Assembly: GCF_000010085.1 (NCBI RefSeq)
Contig: NC_007712.1
Location: forward strand, 434,001 to 498,000
Direction of reading: 5' to 3'
Origin: Sodalis glossinidius str. 'morsitans'
GTDB taxonomy: Bacteria > Pseudomonadota > Gammaproteobacteria > Enterobacterales > Enterobacteriaceae
Length of the DNA: 64,000 nt
Below the pieces are notes generated by a model. The model was given only the letters and a program-made list of their open reading frames with translations. It had not been told where the DNA came from and did no database searches. Shown here piece by piece: positions 16,158 through 26,456 of this stretch. Made by a program: the position numbers and the translations under genes. How positions within the stretch are numbered: the first letter of the stretch is position 1; the number at the start of each line of letters is the position of its first letter.

Positions 16158-17921
16158 TTATTTTCCAGATGGATCAGCGGGATTTTTGTGGTTCAGCGGT
16201 TCGTTATCCGCCGAGTGTGAAAGTGCAAAAAACACATCCGCATGGCCGGTTTACTGGCTGCGATCGGCAATAAAGGTCATGCCGCCCCCTTTGGGCAGTA
16301 CTGGTACGGCGAATAGACAGAAAGCTGGCGGCGATTTCCTTCTGCTCACCGTCCCATTCGATGCGCTGGCTTTCCACCAAATCGACCATTTTCAGCACCA
16401 GGCGGTTTTTGGTTTCCACCCCGTAGCGGATAGCCACGGTCTGACGTGGCGCGAAGGCTTCCACCATTTCAAACACACCGCTGCCGATCCCGGTGGTATC
16501 AATGCCGATATGCGTCATATGGTAGCGTGCAAACAGCGCCTTGATCTGGCTGGCCTGGTATTTCCAGTTCATCCCCTGCCAGTAGAAGGTCACCAGCACC
16601 CGGAAGCGTTCGCCCTCATACTGCGGCGGCGCCATAATCACAAAAGTGGAGGTGTCTCCAGAACGAGCCGGGTCAAAACCGGCCCAGACTTCGCGGTTGC
16701 CGAAGGGACGGGCAGCGTTAGGCTGATGATCTTGCCAGCGTACGGTCTCGACCCCGCACCGCTCCAGATCGCCAAAGCTGAACACGCTATCACCACTGTC
16801 CACAAACTGGCATTGATAGAGCATGTTAAAGGTATCGCGCGGGTATTTGCTGCGCAGGCGCTCCAGGCTGGCCAGATTGAAGCCGCCGGCGATAGCATCC
16901 TCCAGGGTAATAACATAGCGCCATTGCCCATCAGGACACAGCCGCCCGCCGTCGCGCAGTTCATCAAACGCCGGAAAGGCGATCTTTTTGCGTTTGGCAT
17001 CGCCATGCTGCCAGGTTTCGCCGGTCCAGAACGGATACGCCTGATGCGCCTTGCTGCTGAGGGTCGAAAAATAGGTGGTGCGCCAGCGATCATGTGTTGC
17101 CATGGCACTGGCCACCTCGTTAAGTCGGGTAAAGTTCTGTATCCAGAAATACTCATCGATATAAAGATGGCCGCTGTAGGATTGCGCCGTGTTGGAATTG
17201 GTGGATAAAAAACGCAGCTCCGCGCCGTTGCTCAGACGAATAGGTTGCCGGTCAGCCGAACGCCAAAATCTGTTGAGCAATCGTGATGATATGAGAGCGA
17301 AACACCTCGGCTTGCGGACGGGACGCGGAAAGGAAAATGTGCGGCTCGCCCGTCATGACGGCGTTTTCCAGCGCTTCAAAGGCGAAATACCAGGTTAAGC
17401 CAACCTGGCGACTTTTCAGGATATTGCGCGTATTCTGCGTCATGTTAAGACGTAAATGCCGCTGGTAGCCAAACAGCACCGTGCTGGCGAAGTCGTCAAA
17501 ATCGGCCTGGCTTAACCCGGAAATATCATTTTTGCAATATTTTCGCTTTTTCGTCCGTCCCTCTTACGCCCGCCCGCGCACCCGTTTCTGCTCCCACACT
17601 CCCTGCGGCATACGCTGCGAGTTTTTCCGCATGTTTGCTGGCCTGCACGCGTAATTTGCCGTAGTGCGCAAGCAAACTGTCCAGCTCACGTAACTCGCTG
17701 TCAGTCTTGTTATCCCGTAAGGTCAGCAGTTGAACGCGCCGATTAATCACCTCTTCAAGGCTTTCATGACTCAGCAGGTCGGCCCAGCCCCCTTTATCGG
17801 CCCAGTAATACACCACCCGCGCATTCGGCAGATTCAGCTCACGGGCAATTTCGCCCGGCGTCATATGACGTAAATAGAGCGAGCGCGCAACGGTGATGAG
17901 TTCCTCTGAATATTTAGCCAT
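16158..17921 (-). pseudogene. Terminase large subunit (gpP family), frameshifted
   Basis: The N-terminal HTH part (MAKYSEELITVARSLYLRHM, ARELNLPNARVVYYW, to KAKILQK) ends at 17526 because of a one-base loss in an A run. The next frame gives FGYQRHLRLNMTQNTRNILK and SRQVGLTWYFAFEALE (Walker A region), FLSASRPQAEVFRSHI, and ends near 17252. The third frame carries SYSGHLYIDEYFW (Walker B, acidic pair) and FDPARSGDTSTFVIMAPPQY plus GIDTTGIGSGVFEMV (nuclease). Near 16290 another shift and then a TAA separate the tail, which ends at 16158. The enzyme would cut and pump phage DNA; four or more lesions make it dead. Confidence 0.85.
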
Positions 17922-18347
17922 CGCTATCCATTATAGAATCATTGGGGAAGCCGTGTGTAAAAGGGGGATATTACCATCCGACCGGCAGTGTCGAGAGGAT
18001 TAATTCGGATTTAACCATTAACCCATCCCCGCTTGACGACGGGGGAAATAGCAAAAAACAAGATAAGTTAACTAAATTAATGGTAAATATAAAATCCAGA
18101 TGGTCGCTATTGCATTGCATGCGTTATTTTATTTTTCAATCAATTAAAACCATTATGGAAATCAATCCTGAAAATAACAATAAAGCTGGAATTTACCGTT
18201 TTCATTTGTCAAGTAATGGCTAGCGAAGGGTTCGCCTTCGGATAATATTTAGAAAATCCGAAATTTCCGAATTAAACATAATGCATAAAAACAACAAATG
18301 AAAAATACTGACGTCCTCTATTCACCCGACAGTGAAAAACACCGAGC
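17922..18347. other. Control region between divergent P and O genes
   Basis: About 425 AT-rich bases between the terminase (minus) and scaffold (plus) genes. In P2 this gap holds the divergent late promoters activated by Ogr. I did not find a convincing TGT-N12-ACA site. A hairpin CGAAGG/CCTTCG lies at 18224-18240. A 47-codon frame from 18080 is not recognisable as a gene. Confidence 0.4.
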
Positions 18348-19180
18348 ATGGCAGAGCCACAATTAATGACAGACTGGATCTGTATTTGTGCTGAAGGCGA
18401 AACTGGCGACCGGCGCTATATTGAACGCGCCTGGTTGATGGATGCTGTAGAGATTTATGATCCGGCGTTAAAAACGGCCATGATATGGCCCTACCATGAG
18501 CGCGACCCTGAAAAGGGTAATTATGGTGAATGCTGGCCCTGCAATGTGAAGAGGGTGAGGACGGTATTATGCGGCTCTATGCCCGTCTGCGTCCCAATAT
18601 CAAGCTTATGCTCGCCAATGCAGAGGGCCAACTGGTTTTCTGCTCGGCAGAATTTACCCCGGACGTTAATTTCCGGGGAACGGAAAAATCCTATCTGGAA
18701 GGGCTAGGGGTCACTGATGAACCCGCCAGTGTCTATACCGAACGGCTGCACTTTAGCCAGACTCGTCACCAGGGTTTGATTTATGCCGCCACGCAACCTT
18801 TCACTTTGAAAGGTCATCATATGAAAAAGCAAAAAACCGGCAGCTGGCGGAAAATCTTTTCCCTGGAAGAGCCGACGCCGGTAGACATGGACAAATTGCA
18901 GGCGCTGGCGGAAGCCGTTGCCGCACTGGAAAACCGCGTTGCCGCGCTGGAAGGACAGGCAGAGCAGACCGAAACCGCGGTAGAGGAAGTCAAGCAGGAT
19001 GTCGCTGAAGTGCAGGAAGACGTGGAAACCGTCAAAGAGGTGGTGGACACCCAGGAGTTCAAACTGCTGCGTGACAACATTGGCGGCATCGTCAAGAGCT
19101 TTAGCAAGCTGGACAGCCGTATTACCGCGCTGCCCAACAAACATCCCGGCACTGGCCGCAAGCCCTTTAACTTTCTGTGA
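18348..19180 (+). pseudogene. Capsid scaffolding protein (gpO family), frameshifted
   Basis: The first part reads MTDWICICAEGETGDRRYIE and the family-typical HERDPEKGNYGE, then a one-base lesion near 18525 moves the frame. It continues as ALQCEEGEDGIMRLYARLRP, FCSAEFTPDVNFRGT, KSYLEGLGVTDEPASVYTERL and a long heptad-rich coiled coil (about 18885-19080) ending in GTGRKPFNFL. This is the P2 gpO scaffold-protease family: an N-terminal protease domain and a C-terminal scaffolding coiled coil. The single frameshift disables the protease portion. Confidence 0.85.
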
Positions 19181-19226
19181 TCTACCGGCGGTTATCTGTT
19201 CATCCTGTCGATAAGGAAAAACCATT

Positions 19227-19805
19227 ATGCAATTAAATCAACGGGCTTATGCGCTGCTGGAGAAATACAGTGACGGACTGGCGCAGGCGTGCGGTCAGAC
19301 CCGGACCGACCGTTATTTTTCACTGACCGATCCCAAAGAAACCCAGCTGCGGGACGCCATGCTGGAGGACTCGACATTCCTTAATCTGATCACCTGGCTG
19401 GACGTTGACCAGATTCAGGGGCAGGTGGTGAATGTCGGCAATCTCGCCGCCGCGCAGACCCAGGGTGTGCCGGATGGTTGTCTTAGCGGTGACGTTGCGG
19501 CGGAGGGAGAGATCGAGCTGAGTTCAAAAGCCTTTGCCATCGTCAATGCGAAAGCCCGTGCCGCCGGCAGCTGGCGGGGGATCGCCCCCGTGGATTTGAT
19601 GTGGTACGCCAAAGCCGGAGAGGAAGAGCTTAAGGTGGAGGCATTTGGCTGCAAGCTTATCGTCAGTGATGTGCTGGACGTCGATCCCAAAGGCGGCAGC
19701 GTGATGACCCACAAAATAAAATTCCTTGTCACTTCACCGGATTTTGTCCGCCTGGGCGGTGTGCCGTATCTGGAATCCGCGCTGACACAAAAGTTAACGG
19801 GGTAA
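19227..19805 (+). pseudogene. Chimera of major capsid N-terminus and DUF2597 tail protein
   Basis: An open frame of 192 residues, but of two origins. Residues 1-70 (LNQRAYALLEKYSDGLAQAC, FSLTDPKETQLRDAMLEDSTFL) are the start of a P2-type major capsid protein. From about residue 76 it becomes a DUF2597-type phage structural protein (TQGVPDGCLSGDVAAEGEIE, AARAAGSWRGIAPVDLMWYA-like, KVEAFGCKLIVSDVLDVDPK, FLVTSPDFVRLGGVPYLES). A deletion with its junction near 19440 removed most of the capsid gene and everything up to the DUF2597 gene (normally several kilobases with tail genes) and joined the two in frame. The product cannot build a capsid. Confidence 0.8.
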
Positions 19806-19813
19806 TAAAGACC

Positions 19814-20116
19814 GTGCAGGAGCATGAAAAAAATCTGGTGTGGCTGCTGCTTATCGGTGCCGCCATCGCCATTGGTCGGATGCTGAACAGAGACGAACCC
19901 ATTACTCCCCGGCTGTTTATTGCACGTGTCGTGCTGGGATCGGCGATCTCCGTCGCTGCGGGGGCGGTGCTTATCCTGATCCCAGGCCTGCCGGTACTCG
20001 CTGTAACGGGACTGGGGGCGGCACTGGGCATTCCCGGCCATCAGGCGGTGGAATTGTGGCTGCGACGCAAAGGCAGCCGTTGGTTATCTACGCGGGGTCG
20101 CCATGACATTGAGTGA
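19814..20116 (+). CDS. Putative phage holin
   Basis: 100 residues from a GTG start. Two or three hydrophobic segments (LVWLLLIGAAIAIGR, LFIARVVLGSAISVAAGAVL, LPVLAVTGLGAALGIPG) and a charged C-terminus fit a small membrane holin of P2/HP1-like prophages. It opens the lysis cassette and overlaps the next gene by 14 bases. Holins permeabilise the inner membrane so endolysin can reach the wall. It may be intact, but the downstream endolysin is gone. Confidence 0.65.
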   Translation: MQEHEKNLVWLLLIGAAIAIGRMLNRDEPITPRLFIARVVLGSAISVAAGAVLILIPGLPVLAVTGLGAALGIPGHQAVELWLRRKGSRWLSTRGRHDIE

Positions 20117-20160
20117 AAAGCAGCATCTTTTTGCCGTCAAGGTGGCCCAGCTGGCAGGTG
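20103..20160 (+). pseudogene. Endolysin gene remnant (5' end only)
   Basis: ATG at 20103 starts MTLSEKQHLFAVKVAQLAG, the usual start of peptidase-type endolysins in these prophages. The sequence then runs into the Rz-like frame, so almost the whole gene has been deleted. Confidence 0.55.
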
Positions 20161-20467
20161 AGCACCTGGCGTCACGACAGCCTGGCGCACGCCGTTGCCG
20201 CCGCGTCTACTCAGGCCGCCGAACGCGCACGGCAGGCCATGGAGGCGGTGGCCAGTGAGGTCGGCCCGCGAGCTGGAGGAAAAACTGGATGCACTACAGC
20301 AGGCACAGCCAAAAGAAATCCGTACCGAAGTGGTTAAGCCGGTCTTTACTCGCGTGTGCGTGGCTGATGAGTTTGTCCGGCTGTATAACCACGCCAGCGC
20401 CGACGCCGAGCGTACCCTTTCAGGCCGGACTCCTGGTGAAATGCCCGGAAAGATTACCCCGCCTTGA
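20155..20467 (+). pseudogene. Rz-like inner-membrane spanin, truncated and frameshifted
   Basis: The frame reads WRHDSLAHAVAAASTQAAER and RQAMEAVASE, then after a shift near 20262 LEEKLDALQQAQPKEIRTEV and VFTRVCVADEFVRLYNHASA. This is the periplasmic coiled coil and C-terminal part of an Rz (LysB) spanin. The N-terminal membrane anchor is missing because the deletion that removed the endolysin ended here. Confidence 0.65.
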
Positions 20468-20594
20468 CGGCACGACAGGCAAGGCGCTGAGCGGCCCTTT
20501 ACTGGATTATCTGGCGTTATACCCGCCCTGCGCGGCGCGGCATAACCAGTTAGTCGACAAAATTTATCAACGAGAGGCGTTAACCCATGAGTAA
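20289..20594 (+). CDS. Rz1-like outer-membrane lipoprotein spanin
   Basis: 101 codons in a different frame, overlapping the Rz remnant. It has a basic start, a hydrophobic stretch and a lipobox (LLACAWLMSLSGC, Cys about residue 33), followed by TTPAPTPSV and a Cys-containing tail (VKCPERLPRLDG, LYPPCAARHNQLVDK). This matches Rz1-type o-spanins nested in or overlapping Rz. The true start may be an internal codon near the hydrophobic segment. It overlaps the next gene by 8 bases. Without a working Rz it has no partner. Confidence 0.7.
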   Translation: MHYSRHSQKKSVPKWLSRSLLACAWLMSLSGCITTPAPTPSVPFQAGLLVKCPERLPRLDGTTGKALSGPLLDYLALYPPCAARHNQLVDKIYQREALTHE

Positions 20595-20841
20595 AGACAA
20601 CAGAGCAAGCCACATTATTTTGACTATCAAAGGCCAGGAACTGGCGTTTGCCCCCAACACCACCGCCTACAACAACCTGATTAACGATATGGCGATGGAT
20701 AACAAGATACGCCGCATTGTGGTCCCGGAAAGCAAGGCGGCGTTGGATGCGCTGCTGGCCCTGCAGGGTGCAGCCTTGCAGATTGCAGACGTGGTCAACA
20801 GCCAGTACGCGCTCAAGCTGGAGATTGAAATAAAAAACTGA
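20587..20841 (+). CDS. Phage tail assembly chaperone-like protein
   Basis: 84 residues resembling the small tail assembly chaperones of HP1/K139-like phages (Phage_TAC_10 type): ILTIKGQELAFAPNTTAYNN, AALDALLALQGAALQIADVV and LKLEIEIKN. It sits directly before a DUF6890-like gene and the tape measure gene, the usual place for such chaperones, which keep the tape measure protein soluble. Frame intact. Confidence 0.65.
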   Translation: MSKDNRASHIILTIKGQELAFAPNTTAYNNLINDMAMDNKIRRIVVPESKAALDALLALQGAALQIADVVNSQYALKLEIEIKN

Positions 20842-21030
20842 GTCGGCGGTGTCAGGCTATTGACGGCAATACGATAGAGCAGGTGTTAACCCTGCGCCGT
20901 TATTATCTGCCCCATGAGGATGACAGCCCGGATAATCTTGCCCGCGCCGGTCTGGCTGGATAACCGCCACTGGGAGCATACCGGCATTGCGGTGGCGAAT
21001 GGCATTGCCCTGGCATTAAAAGGCGATTAA
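20842..21030 (+). pseudogene. DUF6890-like small phage protein, broken
   Basis: The frame gives GNTIEQVLTLRRYYLPHEDD then, after a shift near 20955, LDNRHWEHTGIAVANGIALA. The pattern LRRYYLPHE...LAxWLDNRHWEH is the small protein found between the tail chaperone and tape measure genes in HP1-like phages. Split over two frames and without a clear start. Confidence 0.55.
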
Positions 21031-22855
21031 ATGAAGCAATTGGATTTTACCCTGAGCCTGATAGACAAACTGACCCGCCCGCTGAAGCAGGCGCAGGCGT
21101 CGGTCAGCGACTTTGCGGAAAAATCCCGCACGGCATTCTCCCATATCGGGCTGGGGGCGGCGGGCCTGGTCGGTGCCGGTTTGTCCATCAAGGGCGCGCT
21201 GGGGCCTGCCATGGCGTTTGATGAGGCGCTTAAATCCGCCTCGGCCAGGGGTATGGATGACAGCACCTTGGCGCGCGTGGGAAGGACGCCCTGGCCTTTA
21301 GCGCGCACTATGGCCGCTAGGCCACGGAGTTTATCCACTCAACCGAGGCTATCCGCGCCCAGGTGGGGGTACTCAGCCAGGACGAGCTGCCCCGCTTTAC
21401 GGTGGCGGCCAATATGCTGGCGATGGCGGTAAAAAGCAGTGCGGGTGACGCCGTCGACTATATGGGCAGCATGTACCACCAGTTTGACAGCGTTGCGGAG
21501 AAAATGGGCCGCGTGCCGTTTGCCGAACAGCTGGCGAGCAAAACCGACTATCTGGCGCAGGCGTTCGGCACCCATATGCAGACCATTGCCGACCTGATGG
21601 CCGGCGCAAGGGGCGTCGGCGCCAACTATGGTGTCAGCATGGATGAGCGCGGCGCTGGGGATGCTGGAAAAATCCTCGGCACCGAGGCCAGCAGCAGCTA
21701 TGAAGCCTTCTACAAGGTGGCTGAGGACGGCGCGAAACAGCTGGGGCTGAGCTTTGTCAACAGCGCCGGCCAGATGCTGAGCTTGTCGGAGATGCTGACT
21801 CAGCTTCAGAGGCGCTACGGCGCGAGCATCGAGGGCAATCTCAAGGCCCAGGCCGAGTTGGATAAGGCGTTTGGTGACGGGGCCAATGTCATTAAACAGC
21901 TTTACGGCAACACGGATGTGCTCAATCGGCATATCCATGCGCTAGGCAGCAATGACGGCCTGAAGCGCGCCCGCGACATGGCCGAGAAAATGATTGTGCC
22001 CTGGGACCGGCTGACCGCCATCTGGACGGCGATCCGCATTGCCATGGGGCGCACCCTGCTGCTGGTGTTAACCCCGTTTATCAATAAAATGGCTGACGGC
22101 GGGCAAAAACTGGCCCGCTGGTTGACGCTGTTTCCCCATATTGCCCGTGTGGTGGGCTATACTGTGCTGGCGTTTCTCAGCCTGGCCGGGGCTGGCGCGG
22201 TGGTGAATATCGCCATGGGCGTCAGCGCATTTGTTATGGTGGGCCTGAAAGGGTTGTGGTCCGCTCTGACCGCTATTGTGAAGCTCCATGTGGCGGCTCT
22301 CTGGTTGTATCACAAGGAGGTGCTGGCCTGGGCGGCCGTGATGCGCATGATGCGCGGCGTGTTGCCGCCGTAATGACCGGCATTGCCATGAATTTCATGT
22401 CCTGGCCTGGCGCTGATTGTGGGCGCGGTGGCGCTGCTAGTCGTGGGATGCCTTGCGCTGGTCAAATACTGGGATACGCTCAAGGCCACCATGATGCAGA
22501 CCACCGCCTTTAAACTGATTGCCGCCTACGTCAGCGGGCTGGCAAGCCTGTTTACGCGCGCCTGGGAGGGGATAAGCGCAGCTGGTAGGCGTTGTGCGCC
22601 TACTTTACCGACTTTTCCCTGAGCGACACCTTCGCGGGCATGATTGACGGCGTGAGCGCGCTGTTTACCGGTCTCTGGGCGTCGGTGAAAGCCACTTTCG
22701 CCCGCACCTGGAACACCATAGCGGAAACCCTCAATCATCTGCCTGGCGTTAACCTGTCCCTCTCCGCCCTGCCGGGGGATAACACTGCCGGCGTCACCAC
22801 ATCAGGCCCCGCGCCGACGCGCCCCACGAGCCGCAACGCTGCGCCGACTGGGTGA
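21031..22855 (+). pseudogene. Tail tape measure protein, fragmented
   Basis: The start MKQLDFTLSLIDKLTRPLKQ, then GAAGLVGAGLSIKGALGPAM, is typical of tape measure proteins. The frame breaks near 21285; the main middle part (RFTVAANMLAMAVKSSAGDA, YMGSMYHQFDSVAEKMG, LTAIWTAIRIAMGRTLLLVL and several hydrophobic segments) runs to 22373. Two later fragments (WDTLKATMMQTTAFKLIAAY; FAGMIDGVSALFTGLWASVK) follow in other frames. At least three frameshifts and some deletion. It would have set tail length. Confidence 0.8.
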
Positions 22856-23109
22856 GCATTACTCAGGACTGCGCCCATGCCCTGCTGGAAAGCGGCCTGT
22901 TAACCCGCCTGGTGGCAGAGCGTAGCCCGACCCTGCGCGCGGATCTGCTGATGCAGGTCACCCTGCTGCTGGAAGAGGACGAACGGCTGATCCCCGGCAC
23001 TGTGTCAGTCAGTGAAGAAACACCGAAACGGCTGTGGGTGACAGCGCAAATCTATGATTTTGGTCGTATTGAGATGAGTCCCCGCTGTGACGAACAAACC
23101 CATGATTGA
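22852..23109 (+). pseudogene. DUF2590-like baseplate protein, N-terminus missing
   Basis: The 85-codon frame SITQDCAHALLESGLLTRLV, RSPTLRADLLMQVTLLLEED, RLIPGTVSVSEETPKRLWVT matches the C-terminal two thirds of DUF2590 phage proteins, which precede baseplate protein J. The expected first 30 or so residues are absent: the frame directly abuts the end of the tape measure fragment, pointing to a deletion. Confidence 0.6.
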
Positions 23110-24258
23110 TTACGAGCAGGCGCTAAAGGACAGCGGCATGCCGACCACTGAGCAGGCTATTCATCACGCGTTTGCCGAACAGGTGAGCGCCGCCGGGCTG
23201 GTGACCAATACCTCGCGCATGTCGCCGTTCTGGCGGCTGATTCAGGCGACGGTCACCACCCGGTGCTGTGGCTAAAAAATGCCCTGGTGTCGGTGGTGAT
23301 AAAAAACATGTTTCTGGTGACCGCTGACGGGGCCTTTCTTGATGCGTTTGCCGCCGGTGTCAGCCTGTCCCGTAAACCCGCCACCGCCGCCCGTGGCGTG
23401 GTGCGGTTTTTCAAGGAAAACGCCGAAGCCGAGGTCACCGTTCCCGCCGGCACCGTTATTGAGACCGAACGCCTTAACGGCACGATTTATCGCCTGATGA
23501 CCGAGGTGGATCATACCCTTGGCACAGGGACGGAAGACGCCCTGGTCAACGTCAGCGCCGGGCAGACCGGCGGGGGCAGAAATCTGGCGCCGGGGTATTA
23601 CCGCATTTTACCCCACGCGGTGCCGGGGATCGCCCAGGTCACCACGGAAGAGGGCTGGTTGTTGACGCCGGAGGCGGATGCGGAATCAGATGACGAGCTG
23701 CGCGAGCGCTGCCGCAACCAATATAACCTGGCTGGGAATTATCACACCGACGCGGTGTATCGCAGCATGATAGAAGCGGTGGCAGGGCTAAGCATTGACC
23801 GTATTTTCTTTGAGCACGATGAGCCACGCGGGCCAGGCACCGCCAACGCCTGGTTGTTGCTGGATACCGGGGTGGTGTCAGAACCCTTTATTCAGGCGGT
23901 CAATGCGTACATCACCACCCAGGGTCACCACGGCCACGGCGACGATATGCGCTGCTTTGCCCTGCCGGATACCCGGCACGACCTCACCGTCACGCTGTTT
24001 GTGAAGAACAGGACCAATTTTACCCGTGAGGCGCTGACCACGTTGACGGCGGGCTGTGAAACCCTCATCCACTGCGCGTTTCGTGAGAATGCGGCCTATT
24101 ATGTGAAAAAGACCTGGCCTCATGCCCGCTTTTCGTTTTCCTCGCTGCATCAGATGTTTGGGGCGCTGGATTCGGTCGCGTTCTCGCTGTCCGATATTGT
24201 CAGCGAGATGAATGTCCCGCGCCTGAGAACCCTGACGCTTGAGGTGAAGGATGCCTGA
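23102..24258 (+). pseudogene. Baseplate protein J family, one frameshift
   Basis: Starts MIDYEQALKDSGMPTTEQAI and reads to MSPFWRLIQATVT, where a one-base loss near 23260 ends the frame. The rest (PVLWLKNALVSVVIKNMFLV, ARGVVRFFKENAEAEVTVPA, ESDDELRERCRNQYNLAGNY, ANAWLLLDTGVVSEPFIQAV) is an uninterrupted Baseplate_J protein to 24258. J forms the wedge of the contractile tail baseplate. It overlaps the next gene by 8 bases. Confidence 0.8.
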
Positions 24259-24859
24259 TTTTTACAAACAATTAGACCAATTGCGTTTGCCGGTCTGGAT
24301 GGACAAGGGCGAGCCGGCGCGCCTGTTACGTGCCTGCCAGGCTTTTTGGCGGCAGGTGTATGGCTGGCTCACCTGGCCGTTGCGCCAACTGGACGCCACC
24401 ACCTGCGCAGCGTCACTGCTTAACGTGCTGGCCTGGCAGCGCGATATCAGCCGCTTTGACGGTGAGCCGCTGGCGCTGTTTCGTTTGCGGGTGCGCTACG
24501 CCTTCATCAATGCCCGCGACGCCGGCTCGGTAGCGGGTTTTATCGCCATCTTTGCGCGTCTGGGTATCGGCTATGTGGAAATAGTCGAGCGCCTGGACGG
24601 CCTGGATTGGGACGTGGCGCGGGTGCGTCTCAGCGACGGCCAGCTAGCCGGCCATCCTAATTTGCTGCGCCAGATTATCCGGCAGTACGGGCGCACCTGC
24701 CGCCGTTACCAGTTTGAGGTGATAAACGGCACTGACCTGCATCTGCGCGCCGGTTGGGTCGGTGGTGATTACCAGTGCTACAGCGCCATGCGGCCCCTGT
24801 CCCCGACACCCCCATCGAAAAAACCTGATGTCACAAACGATTATCACCCTTGCCTTTGA
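24251..24859 (+). CDS. Phage tail protein I-like (baseplate wedge)
   Basis: 202 residues: MPDFYKQLDQLRLPVWMDKG, LLNVLAWQRDISRFDGEPLA, RYAFINARDAGSVAGFIAIF and a C-terminal LHLRAGWVGGDYQCYSA. This fits the tail protein I family that follows J in P2-like phages. The last codons after about 24785 look abnormal and overlap the fibre gene's start, so the stop may have been moved by a small lesion near the end. Otherwise intact. Confidence 0.65.
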   Translation: MPDFYKQLDQLRLPVWMDKGEPARLLRACQAFWRQVYGWLTWPLRQLDATTCAASLLNVLAWQRDISRFDGEPLALFRLRVRYAFINARDAGSVAGFIAIFARLGIGYVEIVERLDGLDWDVARVRLSDGQLAGHPNLLRQIIRQYGRTCRRYQFEVINGTDLHLRAGWVGGDYQCYSAMRPLSPTPPSKKPDVTNDYHPCL

Positions 24860-26028
24860 GCAATGGAAAGCCCGGGAAGCCGCCGAGGGAACGCCTGTGG
24901 TGCTGGATGAGTTTGTTTTTGCCCAGGTGCCGGGGCTAGATCCTGCCGCGCCCATCGACCGTAACGAAACCTTGCCGACCACTGAGTATATCGTACACCG
25001 CCAGGCGGTGAACAAGACCGGCGTCGTCAATCAGCATGCGGTGGTGTATGCGGTGACGCTGGGAACGGAGGTCGGCGACTTTGATTTTAACTGGATTGGT
25101 CTGGCGAACCGGGCCAGCGGCACGTTGGCGATGATTGTGCATGCGCCGGTGCAACGCAAGTGGGCCACCGCGAACGGCCAGCAGGGCAATGCCATTACCC
25201 GCTCCTTTTTGATGGAGTATAGCGGTGCGGCAACACAAACCGGTATCACCACGCCCGCCGAGAGCTGGCAGACCGATTTTACCGCCCGACTGTCCGGCCT
25301 GGATGAACGCCAGCGCCGGATTAGCCTTGACCATTAAGGCGTGGCCGCCTTTTTTGGTGAGGGCTTTCGGGTCCCGCGCAGCGGGCAGCGGTATACGGTC
25401 ACCGCCGGTATCGGCTATATCGGCGGCCTGCGGACTGAACTAACGAAAAGTCAGCCACCTCTTACTGAAGGGGGATAACCGCAAGCATCTGGGTTTTCAT
25501 AATCAGGATGGTAGCATTCGCATGTGGCTCTACAAAGACAAGGGCGGTGATGGCGTTCGGTTAAATAACGGCAATGACGGCGGCGGAGATTGGGTATTCA
25601 ATAAAAACGGGCATTTTTACTCCCCGCAGGCCCTCCATGCCGCAGGGGCCACTTATCAAGAATATGGCAATGTTCACGGAGCGGTATGGGGCGGGCATCT
25701 CAGCGGCTGGGTAGAAAAACGTATCCGCGAATCCTCGGAATTCTAGGTAAATGGTGATAACTGGTGGTTCAAGGATAATCGACGCGGGCTTATTTTTCAG
25801 GGTGGTTTACGCATTGGCATCTATGCTGACGCCACAGAGCGTATTGGTCTTCACGTTCATTGCCCTAACCGCTTATTACATGTTTCCCTCTGCATTAAAA
25901 ACTTTGCTCAAGGTTATGCGACGCAATATAACCAGCAGGTGGTCTTTCTTGGTGATCAGCATGACGGCTTTGACTGGTGCCACGGTGCCAGAGAGAAAGA
26001 AGTTTACTGGATGGCAGTGGGGTATTGA
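24828..26028 (+). pseudogene. Tail fibre / collar protein, fragmented
   Basis: From MSQTIITLAFEQWKAREAAE to ERQRRISLDH the N-terminal tail-collar fibre domain is intact, then a TAA (25335) replaces a Tyr-like codon. The frame goes on as GVAAFFGEGFRVPRSGQRYT to 25480. Two further pieces in other frames (LLLKGDNRKHLGFHNQDGSI to ESSEF; WWFKDNRRGLIFQGGLRIGI to VYWMAVGY) complete the C-terminal receptor-binding tip, ending with TGA at 26026-26028. Shorter than family fibres, so internal deletions are likely. Confidence 0.75.
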
Positions 26029-26030
26029 CG

Positions 26031-26456
26031 ATGGAACAATATAAATTTAGCGCCCGTACAGGCAGTTTTTTTCCGGTGTCGATGCTGAATGACTACATTA
26101 AAGCCGGTTCGCTGCCGGATGATTTAGTGGATGTAGACGAAACCACGTTCTGGCAATTCTGTGCCTCGCCCCCGTCAGGAAAGCAACGTGGCGCGAATGC
26201 CCAGGGGTATCCGGCATGGATTGATGTACCGCCCCCTACGCCAGAAGAGGCTAGACTGAGCGTGGACGTCACAAAACGCCGTCTGATGGATGAGGTGACT
26301 CGTGCCATGGCACCACTGGAAGATGCCGTAGACCTCGACATGGCAACAGATGCCGAAAAAGCGGCGTTGCTGGCCTGAAAAAAATACCGTGTGCTGCTAA
26401 ACCGGGTGGATATCAGCACCGCGCCCGATATCGACTGGCCGGAGACGCCAGAATGA
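26031..26456 (+). pseudogene. Tail fibre assembly protein (Tfa-like), nonsense codon
   Basis: MEQYKFSARTGSFFPVSMLN, TFWQFCASPPSGKQRGANAQ and PTPEEARLSVDVTKRRLMDE belong to the Tfa chaperone family. A TGA at 26376 stands where Trp is expected (LLA-stop-KKYRVLLNRVDI), and the frame ends normally at 26456 (DWPETPE). Loss of the last 26 residues probably disables it. It starts two bases after the fibre stop. Confidence 0.75.

Noticed and set aside
16150..17208. 352-codon plus-strand frame opposite the terminase gene
   Set aside because: It is the antisense of terminase coding sequence; the terminase motifs on the minus strand explain the region.
17942..18223. 93-codon plus-strand frame in the P-O control region
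   Set aside because: No family resemblance, no convincing ribosome site, and its AT-rich second half looks regulatory; left as an intergenic note.
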